A stretch of 64,000 bases of DNA from Wolbachia endosymbiont of Diaphorina citri (GCF_013096535.2 NZ_CP051265.2:434001-498000); one strand, 5' to 3'. Numbered from the stretch's first letter, positions 18,543 to 28,682 are shown. Made by a program: numbers and translations. The notes: generated by a model from the sequence alone, not told the origin.

Positions 18543-20325
18543 AGTTAATCTCATCGCTCAAAGTTTTTTCAGCAACTTTTTTATAGTCAATTTCTACACT
18601 GACTTGGCTTTTCTCTTCTTTAAGCCATGCCATAGTATGCTTCATCCAATTTTTATCATCACGCGTGGGAAAATCTTCACGAGCGTGGGCACCTCTGCTT
18701 TCCTCACGATTGGCTGCGCATTCCATAGTAATAACTGCTTGTGGAATCATGTTGGCAAGCTCAAGCGCTTCAACCAAATCACTATTCCATATCATACTAC
18801 GATCTTCAACTGCAATATTAGGCATCATTTTTGCTACTTCTTTTATAGCTTTTTTACCTTCTTCTAAAACTTCAGCAACACGGAATACTGATGCATATTT
18901 CTGCATAGTGTGCTGCATTTCACTGCGTATTTTTGCTACTTTGAATTCTCCAGAAGCAAATCGCATTTTATTAAATCGATCTACTATCCAGTCTGTGCAG
19001 TCTAAATGCAATTTTTTATGTGGTGTATCAGGCTTCAACTTTTCTCTTGCTCTGAGGGCTGCAGCTCTACCAAAAACCACAAGATCAAGAAGCGAATTAG
19101 AACCAAGTCGATTTGCACCATGCACAGAAACACATGCTGCCTCTCCAATTGCAAATAATCCTTCTACCACTTCTTCTTTACCTTTTTGCAACGTGATCAC
19201 TTCCCCATGATAGTTTGTTGGAATACCGCCCATGTTGTAATGAACAGTTGGAATAACAGGTATCGGATCTTTAGTAACATCAACTCCTGCAAAGGTTTTT
19301 GCTGTTTCACTAATACCTGGCAATCTGAGTTTGATCACTTCTGGATCAAGATGCGATATATTCAAGTGCATGTAATCCCTCTTCGGTCCAACTCCCCTTC
19401 CCTCTCTAATTTCAATTGTTATTGCGCGACTAACCACATCACGAGAAGCCAAATCTTTTGCCTTTGGTGCATAACGTTCCATAAACCTTTCACCCTGAGA
19501 ATTAACGAGGTATCCACCTTCACCACGGCATCCTTCCGTCATCAAGCAACCTGATCCATATATTCCTGTTGGATGAAATTGCACAAATTCCATATCTTCA
19601 AGTGGTAACCCAGCTCTCACCACCATACCATTACCATCACCTGTGCAGGTGTGTGCACTTGTTGCAGAAAAATAAACACGTCCGTAACCACCTGTTGCTA
19701 TTACTACCGAATGTGCACGAAATCTATGTAATGTGCCGTCACACAGCGACCAGGCAAGAACTCCGCAGCATGTGCCTGTTTCACTATCCATAATTAAATC
19801 AATTACAAAGTATTCAACAAAAAACTCAGCGTTGAATTTCAGGCACTGCTGATATAGAGTATGAAGAATTGCATGCCCAGTTTTATCTGCTGCTGCACAA
19901 GTACGCTGAGCTGATTTTCCTTTACCAAAGTGAGTTGTCATTCCACCAAAAGCACGCTGGTATATTTTACCATCTTCCGTACGAGAAAAAGGTACGCCAA
20001 AATTTTCAAGTTCGATAACAGCTTTGGCAGCATTTTTACACATATACTCTATTGCATCTTGATCGCCAAGCCAATCTGAACCTTTTATTGTGTCATACGC
20101 ATGCCAGCGCCAATCATCTTCAGCAATATTGCTCAAAGCTGCACTAATTCCGCCTTGCGCTGCAACTGTATGACTTCGTGTAGGGAAAATTTTAGAAATG
20201 CAGGCAACTGCAAAATTAGTTGCAGCCATTCCAAGTGTTGCTCTAAGCCCCGCTCCTCCTGCACCTACTATTACCACATCATATTCATGTTCTATGATTT
20301 CATACGCTGACTTACCCATACTCAC
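18514..20325 (-). CDS. sdhA: succinate dehydrogenase flavoprotein subunit
   Basis: A 603-residue FAD subunit of respiratory complex II, which oxidises succinate on the inner face of the membrane. The N-terminal dinucleotide fold [16 protein letters not shown], the flavin-attachment region [14 protein letters not shown], the active-site HPTGIYGSG and the [18 protein letters not shown] motif are all intact. Length is standard. sdhB is encoded about 20 kb away in this window, so the subunit genes are split. The 3' end overlaps the convergent ankyrin gene by 29 bases. Confidence 0.98.
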   Translation of the reverse strand: MSMGKSAYEIIEHEYDVVIVGAGGAGLRATLGMAATNFAVACISKIFPTRSHTVAAQGGISAALSNIAEDDWRWHAYDTIKGSDWLGDQDAIEYMCKNAAKAVIELENFGVPFSRTEDGKIYQRAFGGMTTHFGKGKSAQRTCAAADKTGHAILHTLYQQCLKFNAEFFVEYFVIDLIMDSETGTCCGVLAWSLCDGTLHRFRAHSVVIATGGYGRVYFSATSAHTCTGDGNGMVVRAGLPLEDMEFVQFHPTGIYGSGCLMTEGCRGEGGYLVNSQGERFMERYAPKAKDLASRDVVSRAITIEIREGRGVGPKRDYMHLNISHLDPEVIKLRLPGISETAKTFAGVDVTKDPIPVIPTVHYNMGGIPTNYHGEVITLQKGKEEVVEGLFAIGEAACVSVHGANRLGSNSLLDLVVFGRAAALRAREKLKPDTPHKKLHLDCTDWIVDRFNKMRFASGEFKVAKIRSEMQHTMQKYASVFRVAEVLEEGKKAIKEVAKMMPNIAVEDRSMIWNSDLVEALELANMIPQAVITMECAANREESRGAHAREDFPTRDDKNWMKHTMAWLKEEKSQVSVEIDYKKVAEKTLSDEINFIAPEKRVY

Positions 20326-20442
20326 TTATTTTATCATCACAGGCTTATAATATCACAGAAGTAGAAAAAATCTATACTAGTTTTCCAAATGTAAGCTTCT
20401 GAAATAAATCTATAGTAAACGATGTCATAACAATCATAGGGC

Positions 20443-20508
20443 GTCATGAAAGTAGCTGACATTGGAATGACACTATCATAAAGGAATAAGTGTAGTTACT
20501 TGCATGAC
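20443..20508. repeat. imperfect inverted repeat upstream of sdhA
   Basis: GTCATGAAAGTAGCT (20443-20457) pairs with AGTTACTTGCATGAC (20494-20508), two mismatches, loop of 36 bases. The half-site ACTTGCAT also appears in the MITE-like element at 23.9 kb, which suggests a related dispersed palindrome. Confidence 0.5.
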
Positions 20509-20527
20509 ATTGATTACTTATGCCTAT

Positions 20528-20938
20528 TCAACTAGATCTAAAATCAGACAGAAAAAGGTAATCTTGATAAAACTCATTTACAACAAGTTCTCTCGCATTT
20601 GAATTTTCCGTTTGCACTTTTTTGTATCCTAATTTATGGCTTATTGAATCTTTATATGAACTAACTGCTTTATATATCTTACTTACCTCTCCTGGAAAGA
20701 TACCACCAACAATTATAACGCATAACCCTGCAACTGTTGCAAAAGCTAGAGTTAAACTTTGCCTCCAGCTAGCTTTTTTTTCTTGTGCGTTAACAGAGCA
20801 CAATTCACTTGACATTTTTTGGGGATACTCATGCCACATGTGATTGCAGTTTGTACATTTCACTTTTCTTCCAGAGACACCTATTTGCTCATGAGATACT
20901 AAGTAGGCTTTAGTACAATTATGACATTGTATTTTCAT
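20528..20938 (-). CDS. zinc-ribbon membrane protein (MJ0042-type N-terminus)
   Basis: A 136-residue protein with an N-terminal zinc ribbon of two CxxC knuckles (Cys5/Cys8 in CHNC, Cys28/Cys31 in CTNC) and the HMWHE ending common in alphaproteobacterial proteins of this type. One membrane helix follows at about residues 61-83 (LAFATVAGLCVIIVGGIF). The C-terminal 50 residues are unremarkable. Such proteins are widespread in the class, with unproven roles. It diverges from dapD with a 38-base gap. Confidence 0.85.
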   Translation of the reverse strand: MKIQCHNCTKAYLVSHEQIGVSGRKVKCTNCNHMWHEYPQKMSSELCSVNAQEKKASWRQSLTLAFATVAGLCVIIVGGIFPGEVSKIYKAVSSYKDSISHKLGYKKVQTENSNARELVVNEFYQDYLFLSDFRSS

Positions 20939-20976
20939 AGTGCTTACGTATAGAATAGTATAAATTTGATATCAAT

Positions 20977-21819
20977 ATGTATATAATAAATGAAAAATTT
21001 GCAACTAAAAATCTACAAGGTGAGATAGAAAATATTTGGAAAGATAAAGAAAAACTTAATGACTATAATCTAAAACACGAAGCAAGATTAATAATCAAAG
21101 AGGTAATTGAGTTACTTGACAGTGGTAAAATTAGAGTAGCAGAAAAGCTATCAAGTGGAGAATGGATAGTACATAAGTGGATAAAGCAGTCAATATTATT
21201 ACATTTTCTCACTGAGGAAAGCAAAATAATAGACAACACCAATTGCTGGTTTGACAAAATCGGTAGTAAGTTTAGTGAATGGAATGAGGAAAAATTTTAC
21301 CAGTCAAAAATTAGAGCAGTCCCTGGGTGTTTTGTCCGCCAATCTGCTTACATAGGTGAAAATGTTGTTCTAATGCCAAGCTTTATCAACGTTGGTGCGT
21401 ACATTGATTCTGGCACAATGATAGACACTTGGTCAACAGTTGGTAGTTGTGCACAGATAGGAAAAAATTGCCATATTTCAGGTGGAGTGGGAATAGGTGG
21501 AGTTCTTGAGCCCATACAAGCTTCTCCAGTTATTATAGAGGATAATTGCTTCATTGGAGCGCGCAGTGAGGTAGCCGAAGGTGTGATAATAAGAGAGGGA
21601 TCAGTCCTTGGCATGGGGGTATTTATTGGAGGATCAACAAAGATCATTGATAGAGAAACAAGCAAGATATTTTATGGTGAGGTGCCACCTTATTCTGTAG
21701 TTATACCAGGATCTACTTCATCTAAAAATAATATCTCAACCTATTGTGCAGTGATAGTAAAAAAGGTGGATGAGAATACGAGATTAAAAACCTCTATAAA
21801 TGAAATATTAAGAGATTAA
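20977..21819 (+). CDS. dapD: tetrahydrodipicolinate N-succinyltransferase
   Basis: A 280-residue trimeric acyltransferase that succinylates tetrahydrodipicolinate on the way to meso-diaminopimelate. It has an N-terminal helical domain, then left-handed beta-helix hexapeptide repeats (about 105-235) including [20 protein letters not shown] and [14 protein letters not shown]. Length is as expected. Diaminopimelate points to peptidoglycan-precursor synthesis; this fits the PBP2, deacetylase and ftsZ genes also in this window. Confidence 0.97.
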   Translation: MYIINEKFATKNLQGEIENIWKDKEKLNDYNLKHEARLIIKEVIELLDSGKIRVAEKLSSGEWIVHKWIKQSILLHFLTEESKIIDNTNCWFDKIGSKFSEWNEEKFYQSKIRAVPGCFVRQSAYIGENVVLMPSFINVGAYIDSGTMIDTWSTVGSCAQIGKNCHISGGVGIGGVLEPIQASPVIIEDNCFIGARSEVAEGVIIREGSVLGMGVFIGGSTKIIDRETSKIFYGEVPPYSVVIPGSTSSKNNISTYCAVIVKKVDENTRLKTSINEILRD

Positions 21820-21839
21820 ACTTATCTCACTACTTGTTA

Positions 21840-22112
21840 TCACTTTTTTTTATCATTATTACTAATTACAGTAATAGCATATGCACATAATTCTGAAAAA
21901 GAGACTCCATTTTCTTTAGATAACTTATATAATTTTTGCAGACTTTCTTTGACTTTATTAGGTATGTTTCCTCCACGCTCCTTTGCAAGCCAGGAATCTT
22001 GATGGTGAATTGGATGAGTATCACCCTTTGGATCTCCTATGTATATTGCAAAAGGTGAATTTTGCCCTTTGAAATCACACTGTACAGTAAATTTTTTTAT
22101 AGACTCAACCAT
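21840..22112 (-). CDS. small conserved protein, DUF2610-like
   Basis: A 90-residue soluble protein. It starts with VESIKKFTVQCDFKGQ and has PFAIYIGDPKGDTHPIHHQ and SWLAKERGGNIPNKVKESL, which I recall from short Rickettsiales proteins labelled DUF2610; that family call is from memory. The C-terminal half looks helical. Its start codon abuts the stop of the 130-residue gene upstream (no gap), so the two are translated as a unit. Function is unknown. It is convergent with dapD. Confidence 0.75.
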   Translation of the reverse strand: MVESIKKFTVQCDFKGQNSPFAIYIGDPKGDTHPIHHQDSWLAKERGGNIPNKVKESLQKLYKLSKENGVSFSELCAYAITVISNNDKKK

Positions 22113-22505
22113 TTAAAGACCTCTGCTTTTCTTTTTAACCGATTTTATAGAAGGTACAAGAGGTGGTTTTTTGATAAAATCTTGCCTATTGAAAACACTT
22201 TCTTTCCCTTCCAAAGCTCTGCGAACATCAGCCCTGCTCAATTGTGACTCTTTTGCTAACCTCATTCCATGCTTTACCATAATATTAGCATATGCCAGCA
22301 CTTTTTTTACTAACTCTAGGTCACCATTCAACATTCGAACTAGCACTTGAAATATTTCTGCTAAAGTCAATCCGTCGTCACCTACAACCTTATTTTCTAC
22401 AAAATTGATAGCTTCTTCAAATTCATATTCAACACCATCACCTTGAGGTATCAGGGTAACATAATCCGTATCTTGATTATTCATAACCAAAGCACTATTA
22501 CTCAT
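22113..22505 (-). CDS. hypothetical protein, first gene of a two-gene operon
   Basis: A 130-residue soluble protein I do not recognise. The N-terminus (to about 35) is Asn/Asp-rich. The middle (45-95) is helical and regular (LTLAEIFQVLVRMLNGDLEL then AKESQLSRADVRRALEGKES). The tail is strongly basic (KSVKKKSRGL). The basic tail and helical core would suit nucleic-acid or protein binding, but this is only composition. It directly abuts the DUF2610-like gene. Confidence 0.7.
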   Translation of the reverse strand: MSNSALVMNNQDTDYVTLIPQGDGVEYEFEEAINFVENKVVGDDGLTLAEIFQVLVRMLNGDLELVKKVLAYANIMVKHGMRLAKESQLSRADVRRALEGKESVFNRQDFIKKPPLVPSIKSVKKKSRGL

Positions 22506-22587
22506 ATGCCTTTAAACTTATATTATATATATAAATACTCCACTATTTTATAGTATGGCACACTATAGTTAAACATTTATTAATAAT

Positions 22588-23616
22588 ATGCTCACTTATA
22601 TACACGAATTAATTGATAAAAACCAAGAATCAATATCCATCAGCGATTTTATGAATGCTGCTCTATATCATAAAGAGTATGGTTATTACATGAGTAAATT
22701 ACCACTTGGCAAAGACGGTGACTTTATTACTGCACCTGAAATTAGTCAATTATTTGGCGAAACAATCGCTGTGTGGATAATGCATACATGGGAAAAATTA
22801 GGAAAGCCATCAAAATTCTCTCTAGTTGAACTTGGGCCAGGTAAAGGAACGCTCATTCACGATGTAATAAGAGTCACTAAAAAATATAGCTGTTTTTTTA
22901 GCTCAATGGACATTCATCTAGTTGAGATAAGTCCTATTTTACAGAAAATACAAAAGGAAAAATTAAAGGGATTAAATATTAACTGGCACACAGATGTCGA
23001 CAACTTACCCAATCGGCCAACTATTTTTTTTGCAAATGAGTTATTTGACGCCCTTCCAATTGACCAGTTCGTTTATCGTGATGGACAGTGGTATGAAAAC
23101 AGAGTGACAAAGCAGGACAATGGCAGTCTTTCATTGTCACTCCAGTGCTTAACCAGACCAAAAACTGGATTCCTGACTGGAATGACAGGGGATTTCAATG
23201 GTGCAGTAGTGGAAGTATGCTTAGCCGGAATCGAAATATTAAAGAAACTTGAGAATAAGATAGTAAATAACAGAGGAGCTGCTCTGATTATAGATTATGG
23301 TTATGTATATCCTGAATACAAAAGCACTCTACAATCGGTCAAGCAACATAAATATGCCAATTTTCTTAACAATATTGGTAACAGTGATATTACTGCACTT
23401 GTAAACTTTCAATCATTAAAAGATTCATTAAGACACGTAAATTGTGAGATTTTAACTCAAAGAGAATTTTTATATCTTTTTGGTATAAAGGAAAGAGTGC
23501 AAGCTTTAATGGAAAATGCAAGTAATGAACAGAAAAATCAAACCTTCAGTGAATTTTTAAGGTTAACTGAAAATATGGGTACTCTCTTTAAGGCAATGCT
23601 GATTTACCATTCGTAG
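22588..23616 (+). CDS. SAM-dependent methyltransferase, NdufAF7/MidA family
   Basis: A 342-residue class I methyltransferase. It shows the family start (ISISDFMNAALYHKEYGYYM), a SAM site VELGPGKGTLIHDV near residue 82, the ANELFDALPIDQF segment, and IIDYGY. Eukaryotic relatives methylate an arginine of the NDUFS2 subunit during respiratory complex I assembly. The presence of nuoE in this window fits a similar role, but the substrate in bacteria is not shown here. Confidence 0.9.
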   Translation: MLTYIHELIDKNQESISISDFMNAALYHKEYGYYMSKLPLGKDGDFITAPEISQLFGETIAVWIMHTWEKLGKPSKFSLVELGPGKGTLIHDVIRVTKKYSCFFSSMDIHLVEISPILQKIQKEKLKGLNINWHTDVDNLPNRPTIFFANELFDALPIDQFVYRDGQWYENRVTKQDNGSLSLSLQCLTRPKTGFLTGMTGDFNGAVVEVCLAGIEILKKLENKIVNNRGAALIIDYGYVYPEYKSTLQSVKQHKYANFLNNIGNSDITALVNFQSLKDSLRHVNCEILTQREFLYLFGIKERVQALMENASNEQKNQTFSEFLRLTENMGTLFKAMLIYHS

Positions 23617-23692
23617 TTTTGTATGATTCTTATGTTAAACGTTTTGAGTATAAATACTAAAAAATTTACAGAATAAAAAAGGTAAAAGAAAC

Positions 23693-23965
23693 GTATCTGT
23701 TCAGCAGAGTGGCAAAATAAAGTAGAAGAGATAAAGACAACTATAGAAAGAAATGGGTTTTATTTGAATAGCCGACATAGTTCCTTTAATAAAGGTGTCA
23801 TACCAGTGCCCAGACACTGGGGTCCAGATGGAACATTAAGTTGGTAAACACTTTACAACGTTTTTGATGACGAAAAGACTGGATGCAAGTGTCAGCTACT
23901 TGCATCACATCCTCTTGTTTCTATAATTGCCTTTTCTCTTCTACTTTATTTTGCCACACAGATAC
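23693..23965. repeat. MITE-like element with long inverted arms and internal palindromes
   Basis: The left arm (23693-23749) and right arm (23918-23965) are inverted copies: GTATCTGT, then GTGGCAAAATAAAGTAGAAG and ATAGAAA, with one 8-base insertion in the left arm. Between them are two perfect palindromes, CCAGTG/CACTGG (23803-23820) and ATGCAAGT/ACTTGCAT (23883-23905). No coding frame lies inside. It occupies most of the 378-base gap between the methyltransferase gene and the next minus-strand gene. Confidence 0.75.
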
Positions 23966-23994
23966 AATGTTTTCACATGCACTTGGTAGGCTAT

Positions 23995-24528
23995 CTATTT
24001 TGAAAAAGAAGGACTACCAACACCTTCACTTTTTGCATCACTAAATTTACTTGCCACTTTATCAATAGCCCAAATCAGAGGTGTAACAATGAGCGCAGCA
24101 GCCCAGATAACAGCACTAACAGCATAATTCAAAACTGCATTAACAAATTTAGATAATGCACTACTATGGTCCCATGCCTTACATGACAACATGGATGAAT
24201 AATCTATCAACGATCTTGTATTGCACTTAAGATCATAATTATCTGTTACTTTCGCTAACCCTTTTGCTGGCCAGTATGACAAATACGCCAATGCTAGATA
24301 TAAAGGTTGCAGAATTACACTAGCTAACGCAAAAGTAATAATCCCAATCATAGAAGGATTTTTTTTGTAACTACCAAGAGCTACATTTTTCACTGGTCCA
24401 ACAACACTATCGATATAATGAACAGATTTATAGAAACTATTTTGTGGAACTAGATGATAACCAAATCTTCTAGTAGGAACAATTCCCCTTGCAGCGTATT
24501 TACTAAAATTCTCAAATAAATTCGACAT
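23995..24528 (-). CDS. hypothetical membrane protein
   Basis: A 177-residue unrecognised protein. Two hydrophobic stretches are seen: about 60-90 (MIGIITFALASVILQPLYLA then LAYLSYW) and about 128-158 (VLNYAVSAVIWAAALIVTPL). A basic segment (RRFGYHLVP) precedes the first. No known domain is visible. It lies between the MITE-like element and divergent sodB. Confidence 0.65.
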   Translation of the reverse strand: MSNLFENFSKYAARGIVPTRRFGYHLVPQNSFYKSVHYIDSVVGPVKNVALGSYKKNPSMIGIITFALASVILQPLYLALAYLSYWPAKGLAKVTDNYDLKCNTRSLIDYSSMLSCKAWDHSSALSKFVNAVLNYAVSAVIWAAALIVTPLIWAIDKVASKFSDAKSEGVGSPSFSK

Positions 24529-24664
24529 ATTACCCCTCTAAAAATAAAAACATAATTATCTTACCAGTATAGCTTGTTTTAGAATAAATGCAATCACTAC
24601 CTAACTAAATTATCTGTTGCGCAAAAGCACATATTACCATACCATCGAAAATAAAGAGGTCAGC

Positions 24665-25273
24665 ATGAGTTTTACTTTACCTGAGTTGCCATATGATAAA
24701 GCAGCTTTAGAGCCTTATATATCTGTAAAGACACTAGATTTTCATTATGACAAGCACCATAAGGGATACTTAAATAAACTCAACGAACTGGTTGAAAATA
24801 CAGATTATCAACATATGGAAATTGAGGAATTAGTAACGAAAGTTCATGGAAATAATAATACAGTTCCTATTTTTAACAATGTAGCACAAGTTTGGAATCA
24901 CACTTTTTATTGGAATTCAATGAAAAAAAATGGTGGTAGTAAACCTAAAGATGATGGTCTTCTAGCAAAAAAAATTCAAGATGATATTGGTGGCTTTGAC
25001 AAATTTTGTGAAGAATTTTCAAATTATGGAGTAAGCCAATTTGGTAGTGGATGGGTGTGGTTAGTGCTCGAAAAAGGAAAGCTCAAAATCACCAAAACTC
25101 CAAATGCAGATTTGCCATTAATTTATGGCCAAGTGCCACTACTCACTATGGATGTCTGGGAGCACGCCTATTATTTAGATTGTCAAAACCGTAGAATTGA
25201 CTACATAAAAGTTTTTCTTGATCATTTGATCAATTGGGATTTTGCAGAAGAGAATTTAAAAAAGAGTATATAA
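24665..25273 (+). CDS. sodB: superoxide dismutase (Fe/Mn type)
   Basis: A 202-residue Fe-type superoxide dismutase that removes superoxide. Metal ligands are visible in FHYDKHHKGY, NHTFYWNSM and DVWEHAYYLD. A Gln in VSQFGSGWVWL and the ALEPYIS start favour the iron form. I chose ATG at 24665, preceded by AAAGAGGTCAGC, over an upstream in-frame start at 24617 that would add 16 residues unlike the family. The next gene starts one base after the stop. Confidence 0.95.
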   Translation: MSFTLPELPYDKAALEPYISVKTLDFHYDKHHKGYLNKLNELVENTDYQHMEIEELVTKVHGNNNTVPIFNNVAQVWNHTFYWNSMKKNGGSKPKDDGLLAKKIQDDIGGFDKFCEEFSNYGVSQFGSGWVWLVLEKGKLKITKTPNADLPLIYGQVPLLTMDVWEHAYYLDCQNRRIDYIKVFLDHLINWDFAEENLKKSI

Positions 25274-25274
25274 A

Positions 25275-26549
25275 ATGAATGTACCACAGGTAACAAAATT
25301 AGATAATGGTCTGCGCATAATAACTGAGCGAGTGCATGACGTTGATTCCGTAGCTTTAAATATACGAGTTGGTGTTGGCAGTAGAGCTGAAAGTGCAAGT
25401 CAAAATGGAATATCTCATTTCCTAGAGCACATGGCTTTCAAAGGAACAAAGACAAGAACTGCTTTTGAAATTGCAAAAGCTTTTGACGACATAGGTGGAG
25501 CTTTCAATGCCTGCACCGGTAGAGAAAGCACCAGTTATTACGCAAAGGTTCTTAAAAAAGATATAAAAACTGGCATTGATATATTAATAGATATATTGAT
25601 GAACTCTACATTTCCAGAAGATGAATTGGAACGCGAAAAGGGTGTTGTAATACAAGAGATTTTTCAAACTAATGATTCACCGAGCGATATCATTTTTGAT
25701 AAGTATTTTGAAGCAGCTTATAAAGATCAACCATTTGGTAGATCAATCTTGGGCACGCAAGATACTGTCAAATCTTTTACTCGAGCTAATCTAGATAACT
25801 ACATAAATGAGCATTACTTTGGCGGAAATATGATATTTGCTGCTGCAGGAAATGTTGAACATGAGGAAGTTGTTCAATTAATCAAAGACTTTCTCTCAAA
25901 TATTCATTCAAAAGAGCTAAAAAAAAGCCAAAATGCAGATTATACTGGTGGTGAGTATCTAGAACATCGTAAATTAGATCAGGTGCACTTGTTAATTGGG
26001 CTACCTAGTGTTTCTCGTGATGATAATAAATATCACACATTTAAAGTGCTTGATTCTATACTGGGAAGTGGCATGTCGTCACGCCTGTTTCAGGAAGTAA
26101 GAGAAAAGCAGGGGCTTGCTTATTCCATTTACTCATTCAACTCTAGCTATGCTGATACAGGAATGCTTTCGATTTTTGCTGGTACAGATAGCAGTAATCT
26201 AGATAAGCTTTTGAAAGCTATAACGACAGAGCTGAAGAAATTATCCACGGATGATCTAAAGGAAGAAGAAGTAAATAGAGTAAAAGAGCGAGTAAAATCC
26301 CAAATTTTAATGTCACGAGAAAGTGTTAGCTCACGTGCTGAAACATTAGGACACTACTATGGTAACTATAATAAATACATCAGTAAAAATGAACTCATAG
26401 AAAAAATTAGCGCTGTTACTATTTATGATATAAAAAAAGCAGCAGAAGAATTGCTATCTCAGCATGAGAGAATTACTTTAGCTGCGATTGGAGAAATTAA
26501 TTCATTACCAAGTTACGATAAAGTGGTTTCTATGCTTAGTGTACTTTAA
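25275..26549 (+). CDS. M16 zinc peptidase (mitochondrial processing peptidase-like)
   Basis: A 424-residue peptidase of the pitrilysin family. The inverted zinc motif HFLEH (His48, Glu51, His52) is intact, with the distal Glu in GVVIQEIFQTND, so it should be catalytic. The glycine-rich loop appears as LDSILGSGMSSRLFQEVREK. This is the bacterial relative of the beta subunit of mitochondrial processing peptidase. It is tightly coupled to sodB (one-base gap). Its last four bases overlap the end of a convergent small membrane gene. Confidence 0.95.
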   Translation: MNVPQVTKLDNGLRIITERVHDVDSVALNIRVGVGSRAESASQNGISHFLEHMAFKGTKTRTAFEIAKAFDDIGGAFNACTGRESTSYYAKVLKKDIKTGIDILIDILMNSTFPEDELEREKGVVIQEIFQTNDSPSDIIFDKYFEAAYKDQPFGRSILGTQDTVKSFTRANLDNYINEHYFGGNMIFAAAGNVEHEEVVQLIKDFLSNIHSKELKKSQNADYTGGEYLEHRKLDQVHLLIGLPSVSRDDNKYHTFKVLDSILGSGMSSRLFQEVREKQGLAYSIYSFNSSYADTGMLSIFAGTDSSNLDKLLKAITTELKKLSTDDLKEEEVNRVKERVKSQILMSRESVSSRAETLGHYYGNYNKYISKNELIEKISAVTIYDIKKAAEELLSQHERITLAAIGEINSLPSYDKVVSMLSVL

Positions 26550-26863
26550 TTATGTTGCTTATGCTCACTAAAAAGTTCAACGAATGGTTGCAAAATCCTT
26601 TCTATAAAAAGTTTGCTTTCTGGTTCATCGCATATACCACTAATCATTCTATTTAGAGGTTTCTCGCTGTTTTGTAAAAATAAATAGCTTTCTACTGATT
26701 GCACAACAGACAAGGCAGTCAAAATTCCTCCTATCACTAAACAAGAAGCTATAGCAGGTATGGTACCCACTGCAATTCCAGTTGCGATTAATGATAAACC
26801 AGCTAAGAGTGTAAAGGCTGAAACGCAAAACGCTATTTGATGTTTTTCTTTATTTTTAACCAT
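26546..26863 (-). CDS. small hypothetical membrane protein
   Basis: A 105-residue protein with a basic start (VKNKEKHQ) and two adjacent membrane helices at roughly 10-32 and 36-56, rich in Ala, Ile and Gly. The remaining 50 residues are soluble, mostly helical and acidic, ending SEHKQHN. No family is recognised. It overlaps the convergent M16 gene by four bases. Confidence 0.65.
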   Translation of the reverse strand: MVKNKEKHQIAFCVSAFTLLAGLSLIATGIAVGTIPAIASCLVIGGILTALSVVQSVESYLFLQNSEKPLNRMISGICDEPESKLFIERILQPFVELFSEHKQHN

Positions 26864-26966
26864 AAATGCCTCACAAAATTACATTTCTAGCATACCCGTG
26901 TATATACGGTACTGTCAAGTTTTTAAAGAAGATTAAAAAATGCAACGCACATGTGCAAAATATGAA

Positions 26967-28181
26967 CTAGGTATATAATTCACAATGCAGCGGTATTTCA
27001 CTAATCCAATTATTTTTTTCTTGATCTAGCCTATCATTCAATATTGCTTGTCTTATTGATTCCATCAACTTATTCATGAAGAAAACGTTGTGAATGGTAA
27101 CGAGTGTATAAGCCAGCAACTCTTTAGCTTTCAGTAGATGGTGTATATAGGCTCTTGAATGTTTTCTGCAAGTAAAGCACAAACAGTCATTTTCAATTGG
27201 GTTATCATCTAGTTCGAATCGTTGATTTCGCAAATTAATATGCTCTTTACGCTTTGAAGAAATAGAATCTCTGTTTTTTACTTTAACAAGTGCGCCACCA
27301 TGTCTTGCGAGGCGAGTTGGATGCACACAATCAAATGTGTCAACACCAAGCTCTACTCCACGAAAAATGTCCACAATTCCACCAATACCAAGCAAATGAG
27401 TAGGCCTCTCTTTTTTTAAACGTTCCATAGTAAAGGAAACTACGTTATACATCTGCTCTTTACTCTGACCAAGCGATCCACCTATTGCTTGACCAAAAAA
27501 TGGCAAATTATTGATAAAGTCACAACTTTCTCCACGTAAATCTTGATACACTCCGCCTTGGCTAATTCCATACAGCGCCTGTTTGCCATCATTATTTTTT
27601 TCAAACTCATTTAAAGAACGTTCAGCCCATCTATGGCTCATGAGCATTGATTTTCTTGTGTATTCTTTACTGACATGGAATGGAGTACATTCATCTAAAA
27701 CTAGGATTAAATCTGCACCTAATTTTTGTTGAATTTGTATAGACTTTTCAGGAGTGAGACAATAAGTTTTACCATTTATGTAAGAACGAAAAATTGCCCC
27801 ATCTTCGTTAATTTTGATCAGAGTTTTTTGCTTCTGTCTTATTCCCTTTATTTCTTCCGAAACTGACCCGTGCCCTAAACTAAATATCTGGTATCCACCA
27901 GAATCAGTGAGCATTGGTCCACTCCATCCCATCATCTTGTGCAATCCACCAAGTTTTGCTACGGTATCTTCCCCTGGTTGGAGCATTAGATGATAGGTGT
28001 TAGAAAGTATTATCTGAGTACCTGCTTCTCTGATTCTTTCGATATCTGCAGCTTTAATGGCAGCTTTGGTTGCACAAAATATAAATGCTGGTGTTTCTAT
28101 ACTTCCATTTGGAGTTTTAATTGTACCAACTCTTGCAGAACCTGATTGTTTAGCTATCTGAAATGCAAATTTCTCTTTCAT
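26967..28181 (-). CDS. tgt: queuine tRNA-ribosyltransferase
   Basis: A 404-residue enzyme that exchanges guanine 34 for a queuosine precursor in tRNAs with GUN anticodons (the tRNA-Asn here has GTT). It has NTYHLMLQPG, the substrate site DSGGYQIFSLG, the nucleophile region GIVDIFRGVELGVDTFDCVH, and zinc ligands in CLCFTC with a later His. It starts at the base after the nuoE stop, so the two form an operon. Confidence 0.96.
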   Translation of the reverse strand: MKEKFAFQIAKQSGSARVGTIKTPNGSIETPAFIFCATKAAIKAADIERIREAGTQIILSNTYHLMLQPGEDTVAKLGGLHKMMGWSGPMLTDSGGYQIFSLGHGSVSEEIKGIRQKQKTLIKINEDGAIFRSYINGKTYCLTPEKSIQIQQKLGADLILVLDECTPFHVSKEYTRKSMLMSHRWAERSLNEFEKNNDGKQALYGISQGGVYQDLRGESCDFINNLPFFGQAIGGSLGQSKEQMYNVVSFTMERLKKERPTHLLGIGGIVDIFRGVELGVDTFDCVHPTRLARHGGALVKVKNRDSISSKRKEHINLRNQRFELDDNPIENDCLCFTCRKHSRAYIHHLLKAKELLAYTLVTIHNVFFMNKLMESIRQAILNDRLDQEKNNWISEIPLHCELYT

Positions 28182-28682
28182 CTATTTTCTTGAAAGTTCT
28201 GCTATAATGTTTTCTACTTTTTCAGGAGTGAGATTTTCATAAAAGTCATTATTGATCTGCACCACAGGGGCATTAACGCATGCACCAAGACATTCAACTT
28301 CCTTTAAAGTAAATAGATTATCTTTAGTAGTTTCACCGATATTGATTCCTAGTTTCTTTTTAAAGTTATTTAACACTTCTTCACTATTGCATAACCAGCA
28401 AGGAGTTGTCCTACAAATTTGTATCAAATATTTACCCACTGGCTTTAAATTATACATGGTATAAAAATTTGCCACTTCATATACGCGAATATGTGGAATA
28501 TGAAGCATGTCAGCAACGCAGCGCATGGCAGATTCAGGAACCCATCCACATTGTTCTTGTACGAGATATAGTAAAGGCATGACAGCGCTACCTTCTCTAC
28601 CTTTAGGATACATCTCTATAGACTTTTTCGCTTTTCTGAGGTTGTCTGATGTAAAACTAAACTGCTCTTCTTTCTCTTTCAT
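28182..28682 (-). CDS. nuoE: NADH dehydrogenase subunit E
   Basis: A 166-residue thioredoxin-like subunit of the NADH-oxidising arm of complex I. The [2Fe-2S] ligands are visible as CRTTPC and CLGAC. The N-terminal PKGREGSAVMPLLYLVQEQC region is typical. Other nuo genes are not nearby, as is common where nuo is dispersed in Rickettsiales. tgt follows without a gap. Confidence 0.96.
   Translation of the reverse strand: MKEKEEQFSFTSDNLRKAKKSIEMYPKGREGSAVMPLLYLVQEQCGWVPESAMRCVADMLHIPHIRVYEVANFYTMYNLKPVGKYLIQICRTTPCWLCNSEEVLNNFKKKLGINIGETTKDNLFTLKEVECLGACVNAPVVQINNDFYENLTPEKVENIIAELSRK

Noticed and set aside
21840..22505. Toxin-antitoxin pair
   Set aside because: Size and coupling fit, but neither product shows a known toxin or antitoxin motif, and the neighbourhood is core rather than mobile.
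23803..23905. CRISPR-like spaced palindromes
   Set aside because: The two palindromes differ in sequence and there is no regular repeat-spacer pattern.
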